Under the pieces are notes generated by a model that worked only from the letters and a program-made list of their open reading frames with translations, did not search any database and was not told where the DNA came from. A program made the position numbers and the translations under genes. From positions 201,501 through 265,500 of the forward strand of contig NZ_SZQL01000004.1 in NCBI RefSeq assembly GCF_005233845.1: 64,000 nucleotides of DNA, given 5' to 3'. Positions 19,901 to 26,409 of this stretch are shown here, piece by piece. The DNA is from Ilyomonas limi (GTDB lineage Bacteria; Bacteroidota; Bacteroidia; Chitinophagales; Chitinophagaceae). Positions within the stretch are counted from its first letter, which is position 1, and every line of letters starts with the position of its first letter.

Positions 19901-21669
19901 AGCTGTGCAACACCGGTACTTTGCTGCAACTGGGTATCTTCTGTAGCTTTCAGCTTGTTAGGTATTTTACATAATTCTTTTTGCGAGTTTTGTTTTTCCT
20001 GTAAAGTGTCAATAAATTTTGGTTCTTCCGACTCTGCTAACTGATTATCTGTAAGATCATTTTCTTCCATTGTTTTGTCAAGAGAGTCTGCATCATGTTC
20101 CTTATCCATCTGCAGTTCCTCCTCACTCACTGGTTTAGGTATAGCTCTCTCCGGGTTCGTAATTACTGGTTTTGGCCCGGTTTGCTCTGCCTTATATTCA
20201 ATTCCGGGACTTGTGAAAATTTCGCTTTTCTTATCACCCCCTTCCGTTGGAGCATTAATTCTTTTAGCGTCACTTACAACCTCGTCCTGAGCTTTGGTGA
20301 CATTATTTTTTGTGCCCTCTGTTATCGCATTTACCTGTTTATCATCTTTTATAAATTCCCTTGCGCCTGCTTCTTCATTGGGTACGCCGCTGCTTATTTT
20401 TTCTTTTAATTGCTGTTTGAATTCATTTGCATTAAACTCCTTTGGTTTTTGCTTTTCTTCATTTACTTTTTCATCTACCGCCAGCACCGTTGCGCCCGAT
20501 GCAATGGCCTGTTCATCCTTAACGTTAGCAGCATCTTCAGCATGCTGTACCTTTATATCCGCTCCTTCATGTTGCTTTTGCTTTTTGGCTTTTTTATGTG
20601 TTTCATTGATTACTGCATTAAATGCAGGATCATCAGGTACTTTCTTTTTTTCATTTTCATCGGGCGATGCTGTTGTTGCCTTGTTCTCTTCTGCTTTATT
20701 AACGGGCTTTGTGCTTTTATTAGCTACAGGTTTTGCTGCTGCTGGTTTTGTGGCTGCCGGTTTTACTTCAGGCGATGGTTCTGCCGGTGCTTCAGGTGTT
20801 TTACTTTCTTCAGTTGGAGTGGCTGCCGATGTAACAGGTTGATTATACGCACTGCAAACACTGTCTGTTACAGCAGTATCGGTACTTGCTTCCTGGCGCT
20901 GTACAGGTTGAGCAAGCGGCAGACTTTTGTTTTGCTGTATTACATGTGTCAGCTCATGTGCCAGCAGTGTTTTGCCTTCGCTTGTATGTGGCTGATATTG
21001 CCCTTCATTAAAATAAATATTATTGCCTACGGTAAATGCTTTTGCATTCAGTTGCTTATTCATTTGCGCGGCACTGCTATCGGAGTGGATTCTAACATCT
21101 TCAAATCCGGTTTGGAAGCGATTTTGCATGAAGGATTTTGTATGCACATCCATGCTACCGCCGCTTGCCCTTGAAGCTTGTATGGATGTTTCCAGATCGT
21201 TAGATACTTCGGGCGCAGCACTTGTAGATTTAGCCTGAAGAAAAGCAGGCATCCCGCTATGAAGTGGTTTTCTCTGCAAAGGTTTTTCTTCCTCTTTTTT
21301 GCATTCTTCACATTTACGCTGAACACTTAAAACATTATTTATTGGTTTTGTTTGTATCAGTTCCTCTTCCTCATCATCAGCTTCCTGTCTTTGTATCTTT
21401 TCTTCTTTTTCACATGTTGCACATTTGCGCTGTATAAAAGGCCGTTCCGGCATTCGCATTACTTTGTCTGCAACCACATCGGCTTCTTTTTCATAAGGAT
21501 CGTCGGGTGCGCCTACGGTGAGTTTGGGTTGAATATAAATTCCTGTTATTTGTGACTTGTTAGCTGAGTTTTCCTTTTGCGAAAAACCGTTTTGTGTAGG
21601 CAATAAAACTGTATCTACTGCTGGAGAGGCTGATTTACTTGTAGCAGTATTTACAGATTTAAATGACAT
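16975..21669 (-). CDS. Giant eCIS cargo protein: DUF4157 leader, helical body, nuclease-like C terminus
   Basis: 1564 residues. An N-terminal leader (IQPKLTVGAPDDPYEKEAD, VMRMPE) is followed by two CxxC pairs (RKCATCEK, RKCEECKK). The DUF4157 eCIS core lies at about 175-250: RFQTGFEDVRIHSD, AKAFTVGNNIYFNEGQY and the HELTH motif with His238 and His242. Residues 257-345 are a Pro/Ala/Lys/Thr linker, 345-600 are charged, and about 600-1250 are long helical and amphipathic segments with hydrophobic runs near 870-1100. The C terminus contains VKMHLLTEQLGGPALDSNLTP (His1370), resembling beta-beta-alpha metal nuclease modules of polymorphic toxins. DUF4157 marks proteins loaded into or associated with contractile injection systems, so this is a probable delivered effector. 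The nuclease reading is inference. Confidence 0.85.
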   Translation of the reverse strand: MSFKSVNTATSKSASPAVDTVLLPTQNGFSQKENSANKSQITGIYIQPKLTVGAPDDPYEKEADVVADKVMRMPERPFIQRKCATCEKEEKIQRQEADDEEEELIQTKPINNVLSVQRKCEECKKEEEKPLQRKPLHSGMPAFLQAKSTSAAPEVSNDLETSIQASRASGGSMDVHTKSFMQNRFQTGFEDVRIHSDSSAAQMNKQLNAKAFTVGNNIYFNEGQYQPHTSEGKTLLAHELTHVIQQNKSLPLAQPVQRQEASTDTAVTDSVCSAYNQPVTSAATPTEESKTPEAPAEPSPEVKPAATKPAAAKPVANKSTKPVNKAEENKATTASPDENEKKKVPDDPAFNAVINETHKKAKKQKQHEGADIKVQHAEDAANVKDEQAIASGATVLAVDEKVNEEKQKPKEFNANEFKQQLKEKISSGVPNEEAGAREFIKDDKQVNAITEGTKNNVTKAQDEVVSDAKRINAPTEGGDKKSEIFTSPGIEYKAEQTGPKPVITNPERAIPKPVSEEELQMDKEHDADSLDKTMEENDLTDNQLAESEEPKFIDTLQEKQNSQKELCKIPNKLKATEDTQLQQSTGVAQLALNSGMNNMYLNRDGKLKSVEQGQHNVQSEEELRLQDYYNKIKLIYATTELNVKNSLAYLECIVSCTFEEAIAAAFETFKDHVTKRLDYYYDWHIINPDYEKEDKMTRAFVNVPLDEKIAALEYRMLFLPPNSPEKAGLQTKIDDLKSKRTKLKIELIFEEEKALFISTMDIAIDKIADMVAAGLNEAKAIISKGKAAVEEEFCCLDDATKAKAKETTDDFISKFSDLNDKVNDKETELSDTLAKQYNETASKLKDTFETIRKEAALSWWEKAWRKIKEIALIIYDLGKTLLNILIKAASVIGDIIRHPIRFFENLIEGITRGFKNFVKNLPRHLEEIIFRLIMGVVPPEITLPAQWDVKGIFSFVLDILGLSKANIRKQAVDRFGAPIVEKLEQTFELFVIFRNEGFAGLWEYIKEKIGNLKDAIIEEVKTFFKESIIQAAVEFLISALTPASGFIKVCKSIINIVIFLVKNLQNLLKLLDNILDSLADIAVGKVDKAANKVENAITDILLVGIKFLAALVGINLDKIQAKISKIINAVRNPVNRALKWLFDKAEAFARKTGLLTLIAKGKEKFEAGKEWAKEKVEKGKEMAIGAGKKVLGWLGIRKTFKDDKGENHQIYFKGKAASADLYVASKNPKTVPTLLAAISKFFAKPGNAYSQQYSTAVKLNKEIEVLKSRLTNAQNTNADKDNVDMNEKMEQLAATLPPLMTLTGGTEPPPLVKPAFANGVKANNFEVFFIKKGRTGGGSTANTNSGATLAGWMKIQQAGLSDEAAWVKMHLLTEQLGGPALDSNLTPARRETNTFFYNKIEKHAIDAVSDNKVIWYKIAITYHGAPDNDYPNHVSMEWGPYQFNEDNSQWEKKAQGTLIDGEKVGGSDSQDPAVPDFSGSAIIPNLNDPLIGRVKIEKLATGLSRQFAEFVQQVRSEATFKNENTMQKRLKDAYKQRTIPIDNFEEQVDALVSQANKTYTIQRV

Positions 21670-21769
21670 ATAATGTTATTTAAATATAATTAACTATTAA
21701 CAAACACATATTAGATGAAATGAATATGCCTTATAATGATCTTTCTTTTTTTATAAATCCTCGTAAAAT

Positions 21770-21875
21770 TTACAAAATTACTTCCGGTATTCGCATTGCT
21801 CTATCCGCAACAGCATCTACTTCATTTTCATAAAAGTTATTAAGTGCACTAAACTGTTAATTTAGCTTGAATTAC
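21770..21875 (-). pseudogene. Frameshifted remnant of a third DUF4157 leader
   Basis: On the minus strand 21852-21875 reads VIQAKLTV and then a stop. One frame over, 21773-21850 reads SALNNFYENEVDAVADRAMR then IPEVIL and a stop. Placed together they match the leaders of both intact DUF4157 genes (QPKLTVGAPDDPYEKEAD with VMRMPE, and QTKLEVGQPNDTYEQEAD with VMRMPD). The spacing between the two conserved blocks is one base too long, so a single-base insertion broke the frame, and no core domain follows. It is the 5' remnant of a lost cargo gene. Confidence 0.82.
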
Positions 21876-21943
21876 CTATCCCTCTACTTTGAGGTATTTT
21901 AATTTTTTACTGAATCAGGATATTTCTTTCAATCCATTGACTC

Positions 21944-22178
21944 TTATTGTGTCCCTTTTATATTATCCAGAAATATTTTGGAGCTATTTCTTTCGTCAAA
22001 AATCATCAATCTCTTTATTACTGCTTCTCTATCATTAGCATTTATTTTCTTTTTCTGCAGCGCCATCTATAAGGGTTTTAATATCTAATCCTATTTTTTG
22101 CAGTTGCGTTTGAAAACCGAAATTCCACCTACTGGTAATTATCCGATAAAAATTGATTCTTATTGCTATGTAATGCTC
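21944..22178 (-). pseudogene. Decayed coding sequence between the two cargo genes
   Basis: Directly after the stop of the 451-aa gene the same frame stays open for 47 codons (22035-22178), including FGFQTQLQKIGLDIKTLIDG. Then another frame takes over with INANDREAVIKRLMIF and ERNSSKIFLDNIKGTQ (stop at 21944). The second part alone could be a 40-aa ORF starting with ATG at 22066. The amino-acid make-up looks genuinely coding, so this is probably a frameshifted remnant, either of a former longer C terminus of the 451-aa protein or of a small gene behind it. Family not recognised. Confidence 0.5.
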
Positions 22179-23534
22179 TTACTGTTTAATCTGTTTTACA
22201 AGCGTGTCTGCTTCGGTTTCATACTCATAGGGGAAAGTTAAATAATAACATTTTTCAGATGCATTGTCTATTTGTGCTTGCGTAGGCATACCATTTTCAG
22301 GGTAATACCTACGTTTGCAATCCTCGTACTGTTTTTGCCTTTGTTCAGATGGAAGCAGACCGGTACTTTGAAAGTTTTCAAATACACTTTTCAAATACAT
22401 GACTTTATTTACTAACCCGCCTGCAATATCTGCAACCTTAGAAAAATTCGTTTCCGATATTCTTGGAAATTTATCATCTATATTATTAAACATTTCCTGG
22501 GATTTTAGCCAGCAAGCATCTTTATTGTTTTTTTTCATTTTCTCAAACTCATCTTTAATATAATCCTTGCCATTTTTTAACTCCGAGTCTTTATAAGAGA
22601 CTAACGCTTTAATTGTACTTTCTGAAACTAACTTTTTTTGAGTTTTGAGATCATCTTCTGAACTTGATGAATAAAGATCCTTGCAAACATCAATCAATGC
22701 TCCTAGGACATGCAAACCTATTATTGGTAATGCTTTTTCTACAAGATCAGTAATTGTGCCCAATACAAGATCACCGATTTTTCCAAGCCAGCCGATTTCA
22801 TCCTTTGTATCAAATATTTCGTCCACCATCGGATTAATCTTGTCTATTAAATAGGGTGTCCAAGAATCAATATTTCCGGCCAACCTTGTTTCAAAATTCT
22901 CCCTATCCTGAATACGATCCGTTAGATTTTTATATCGTGTAGCGCATGTGATATATTTGGCAGAAATCATTTTGCCAAATTTGTTCTGCTGCACTACATG
23001 CGTCAGCTCATGTGCCAGCAATTGTTTTCCTTCAATTGAATTTGGTTGATATTGTCCTTCATTAAAATAAATATCATTGCCAACGGTAAAAGCTTTTGCA
23101 TTCAACTCCCGGTTCATTTGAACGGCTTCGCCATCCGTATGAATTTTTACAGTACTAAAATCGCTTCCAAAACGGCTGCTCATGAAGGAGTTGGTGGTTG
23201 TATCGAGCGATGCGCCTTTACCTTTTGAGAATTGAATGGAACTGGCTACGGTATTGTTAATAGCAGTGTTGCCATCACTTTTACTTTGAACGGAAGTAAT
23301 GGTTTTGCGCTGTATTTTTTCTTTATCCTCTTGCTCACATTTGGCACATTTTCGCTGTACAAAGTCGGGATCAGGCATGCGCATTACTTTAGCTGCAACT
23401 GCATCGGCTTCTTGCTCGTATGTATCATTCGGTTGCCCTACTTCCAGCTTTGTTTGCACCACAAACGATGGCTTGCTGCTGTAAGATGAAGCAGAATGAG
23501 CATGCTTATTTTCCTTTGCAATACAAGCCTTCAT
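22179..23534 (-). CDS. DUF4157-domain eCIS cargo protein
   Basis: 451 residues. Leader VVQTKLEVGQPNDTYEQEAD with VMRMPD, one CxxC pair (RKCAKCEQ), then the eCIS core domain at about 110-190 (RFGSDFSTVKIHTDG, AKAFTVGNDIYFNEGQY, HELTH with His175 and His179). The C-terminal 260 residues are unrelated to the 1564-aa protein: a hydrophobic stretch around 245-282 (GKIGDLVLGTITDLVEKALP and on) followed by charged helices with several Cys. No enzymatic motif is recognised; a membrane-active or novel effector are possibilities. It follows the ATPase gene at 97 bases, so it is in the operon tail. The frame behind its stop continues open, so the protein may be shortened. Confidence 0.85.
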   Translation of the reverse strand: MKACIAKENKHAHSASSYSSKPSFVVQTKLEVGQPNDTYEQEADAVAAKVMRMPDPDFVQRKCAKCEQEDKEKIQRKTITSVQSKSDGNTAINNTVASSIQFSKGKGASLDTTTNSFMSSRFGSDFSTVKIHTDGEAVQMNRELNAKAFTVGNDIYFNEGQYQPNSIEGKQLLAHELTHVVQQNKFGKMISAKYITCATRYKNLTDRIQDRENFETRLAGNIDSWTPYLIDKINPMVDEIFDTKDEIGWLGKIGDLVLGTITDLVEKALPIIGLHVLGALIDVCKDLYSSSSEDDLKTQKKLVSESTIKALVSYKDSELKNGKDYIKDEFEKMKKNNKDACWLKSQEMFNNIDDKFPRISETNFSKVADIAGGLVNKVMYLKSVFENFQSTGLLPSEQRQKQYEDCKRRYYPENGMPTQAQIDNASEKCYYLTFPYEYETEADTLVKQIKQ

Positions 23535-23631
23535 GAATACTTAACTTTTACTGGTTTTTGTTTTATTCTTTCGCTTTGAATATCTAACCCGAGTTGTATT
23601 TATGCTATCAGTGCCATTCAAAAACATTCAC

Positions 23632-25005
23632 TCATATCGTTTTACCTTCTTTTCTCAATTCTTTTTTAACGCCTTCCAGAATATCTTTATAACGAATACT
23701 ATTTTCATTACGGTGTAAAGCCATGAGCGAGGCATATTGAACAATATTGATGATAGAGCCGCCAGCCAATTCGTATTTTTCCGCCACATATTCTATGTCT
23801 ATATCATTTGCCAAAACACAATGTTTACTGAATGATTGCTGCCATAACCTTAAGCGTTCGGACGCTTTTGGGATAGGAAAATGAATGATGCTTTGCAGCC
23901 TTCTGCCAAAAGCTTCATCCACATTGCTACGCATATTGGACGATAGAATAACTAAGCCGTTATAATCTTCCAGTCGTTGCAATAAGTAAGCAATTTCCTG
24001 GTTAGCATATTTATCGTGCGCATCCGAAATGGAAGTGCGCTTGCCAAACAAAGCATCAGCCTCATCAAAGAATAATATCCAGTTTTTGTGTTCTGCTTTT
24101 TTAAAAACCTTCTCCAGATTTTTTTCTGTTTCGCCAATGTATTTTGAGATCACCATGGACAGGTCTATCCGGTAAACATCCAGGTTTGCCAGTTTGCCAA
24201 ACAATCCGGCTGTTAAGGTTTTACCAGTACCCGGAGAGCCATGAAACAAGGCTTTATAACCCGGCTTCAACCTGTTCTTCATTTCCCAGTCATTCATCAA
24301 CTTATTACCTTGTTCCAGCCAGATTTTAATTTCGTTTAATTGTTCCATTGTATGTTCATCGAGCACTAAATCATCCCAGTCAAGGGTGGTTTTTATTCTT
24401 TTAGCAGGGAAATCCATACTAAATACCGGCTTACGTAATTGCCCGCCGGTAAAGAAATCTACATACTCTTCGTTAATTAATAACTGCCCGCTAAAAAAGG
24501 GTTCGTTAGCCGGTGCAGCAGTGAGATAAAGGATGTTATGCTGCCTGAAAATGTGCTCTGCATCAAACAACTGCTGCACTTTAAAGCGCTTGCTCAAATC
24601 GTTGCCAGCCAGTATGAATAACACCGTTTCGCCCGTTGGCAAAAAGCCGCTGTGCGCTGCACCTTTTAGTCCGCCAAATTCGGTGTAACCTCTTTCGGTA
24701 TGTTGATTACGTGAGAAAAATACATCCAGCATTTGCGGGTAAACATGTGGTGCCAATGCAAGCATCAATACAATGCGTTCACTAAATGTTAACTGGTAAA
24801 AATTAATAAATTCTGCAAATACTGATTCCGATGCTGTATAATCCGGACAGGCTATTTCGTAAATACTTGTATAAGCGCATTCTTGTGCTAAATGTAATTT
24901 TATTCTTGTATCCAATACGTTGTTAAACCACTCTATTTCTTTGAGTAAGTCCACTGCATTCAAATAATGCAACTCTTTTTTTAATATGTTGTTTGCAGTT
25001 ACCAT
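23632..25005 (-). CDS. eCIS AAA+ ATPase (Afp15-like)
   Basis: 457 residues. The N-terminal 210 residues are a family-specific helical domain (ASESVFAEFINFYQLTFSER). The AAA+ module follows with Walker A GSPGTGKT at 256-263, Walker B ILFFDEAD with Asp314-Glu315, a sensor-like LVILSSNMRSNVDEAFGRRL with the probable Arg finger, and a C-terminal lid. ATPases of this type are conserved in Afp, PVC and MAC loci and are needed for assembly or cargo loading. The start overlaps the stop of the tape-measure gene by 7 bases, so translation is coupled. Confidence 0.92.
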   Translation of the reverse strand: MVTANNILKKELHYLNAVDLLKEIEWFNNVLDTRIKLHLAQECAYTSIYEIACPDYTASESVFAEFINFYQLTFSERIVLMLALAPHVYPQMLDVFFSRNQHTERGYTEFGGLKGAAHSGFLPTGETVLFILAGNDLSKRFKVQQLFDAEHIFRQHNILYLTAAPANEPFFSGQLLINEEYVDFFTGGQLRKPVFSMDFPAKRIKTTLDWDDLVLDEHTMEQLNEIKIWLEQGNKLMNDWEMKNRLKPGYKALFHGSPGTGKTLTAGLFGKLANLDVYRIDLSMVISKYIGETEKNLEKVFKKAEHKNWILFFDEADALFGKRTSISDAHDKYANQEIAYLLQRLEDYNGLVILSSNMRSNVDEAFGRRLQSIIHFPIPKASERLRLWQQSFSKHCVLANDIDIEYVAEKYELAGGSIINIVQYASLMALHRNENSIRYKDILEGVKKELRKEGKTI

Positions 25006-26408
25006 TCAGTATATATTAACTGGTTTAACCAGGGTAGTTTGGTAGTGCTGTAACTCCAGGGCAACCTTTCCAGCAAAATATCTACACCTGTTCTTTCCAC
25101 CTGCAATAACCAATGATCTTCCTTAAGTGTAATTTTTCCCTCGCGAAGTATAAAGGTGTTTTGCACTGCTTCTATGCTTGCTCCTTTTAAAGCATCCCAA
25201 TAATCTACCATGCTTTGCAACAAGGCTCTACATTCTTCCTGCTCATTCTTAGCAATTGCTATCCCAGCAGGAAGTATATCCTCAACAGGAATACCACAAA
25301 TGATTTTGTTGAAAGCCATTTCCCATTCTTTATACTGCTCATCATTGCATTGCAGATAGTACAACAAAACGGCAGCTTTTTGCCGGGCAGCTACAGAGAT
25401 AAACTGATCTTGTGTATTTAATAAACCTGATGCTTTGAAAAAAGGTGGTAAAAACGGATGTAATAAAACCAGTCCGGCATTAGATATATAAATGCCTTCC
25501 TGCTCTGTTTTAGAAGATGTAGATGCTTGTTTCTTTTTATTTAAGTCAAGGGTATCTTTTAAAGTATTTGTTGAATTTGATAAATCAACTTCACGCCTTG
25601 ATTCTTCAGTGAAAATTTTATAGCGTTTACTTAACTGGTCTATAAAACTATTAATAGCATTTCGATCCTTTTCGGTGTTTTCATCTATTATTAATTGAAA
25701 GACATTTTTATAAAATTCTTTTACTGTAATTGAAAACAGTTGGATGAGGTCCTGTTTGTTGTCGATTAATGCTTCAACATTATTGGTAAGCGCACTACTA
25801 TGATACAGACTCAAAAGTTGATGAATAATACTTTCATTTCGGGTTTCTGACAAGTGAATGAAAAGGCGTTCAATAACCTTTCTTCCGGCATCGGAACTGC
25901 TTTTTTGTATTGATAAGATACTCAGCAATAACGTATCTGTTGCTTCTTTTGATAAGTTAGCGAGCAATGTGGTTGGAGTTTCTTGCTCCTCTTTTTTATA
26001 CCACCACGGATAAATGCCATGTTCCAAAAAATACAACAATGCTTTTATTTCCTGCGCTTGTTTTGAATTGGAATGTAAACCAGCAATTGCTGCATTTGTT
26101 TCCTCATTAAATAATGAACTTCCATTTTGTTCTGCCAGTTTTTGCAATGCTGTTTTCAGCTTTGGCGCTATTAGCTCTACAAAATGTTGCTCAAAAACAT
26201 CGGGTGTTATCGTTCCCAAATCAATCTTTAATTTATCAATAGTAATGTACTCATCTGATGAAAGTTTGCCCGAAAAAATGGTCTCTAAAACGGTTATCAA
26301 ATCGTATTGCAACCGATCATTCAAGTGCTTGCGTATCTGAAGTGCATACTGCTCGCTGGTAGTTACTACTTTTATCTTTTGCTTTCGTATGGTTACATCA
26401 ATTGTCAT
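24999..26408 (-). CDS. eCIS tape-measure protein (CIS_TMP-like, Afp14 position)
   Basis: 469 residues. The N terminus (TIRKQKIKVVTTSEQYALQI, then ITIDKLKIDLGTITPDVFE) matches the beginning of contractile injection system tape-measure proteins. The middle is helical and low in complexity, and a C-terminal block GLVLLHPFLPPFFKASGLL is also characteristic. In this family the protein sets tube length and lies in the lumen during assembly. It overlaps the ATPase gene by 7 bases and follows the 943-aa gene by one base, so cotranscription is nearly certain. Confidence 0.85.
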   Translation of the reverse strand: MTIDVTIRKQKIKVVTTSEQYALQIRKHLNDRLQYDLITVLETIFSGKLSSDEYITIDKLKIDLGTITPDVFEQHFVELIAPKLKTALQKLAEQNGSSLFNEETNAAIAGLHSNSKQAQEIKALLYFLEHGIYPWWYKKEEQETPTTLLANLSKEATDTLLLSILSIQKSSSDAGRKVIERLFIHLSETRNESIIHQLLSLYHSSALTNNVEALIDNKQDLIQLFSITVKEFYKNVFQLIIDENTEKDRNAINSFIDQLSKRYKIFTEESRREVDLSNSTNTLKDTLDLNKKKQASTSSKTEQEGIYISNAGLVLLHPFLPPFFKASGLLNTQDQFISVAARQKAAVLLYYLQCNDEQYKEWEMAFNKIICGIPVEDILPAGIAIAKNEQEECRALLQSMVDYWDALKGASIEAVQNTFILREGKITLKEDHWLLQVERTGVDILLERLPWSYSTTKLPWLNQLIYTEW

Positions 26409-26409
26409 A

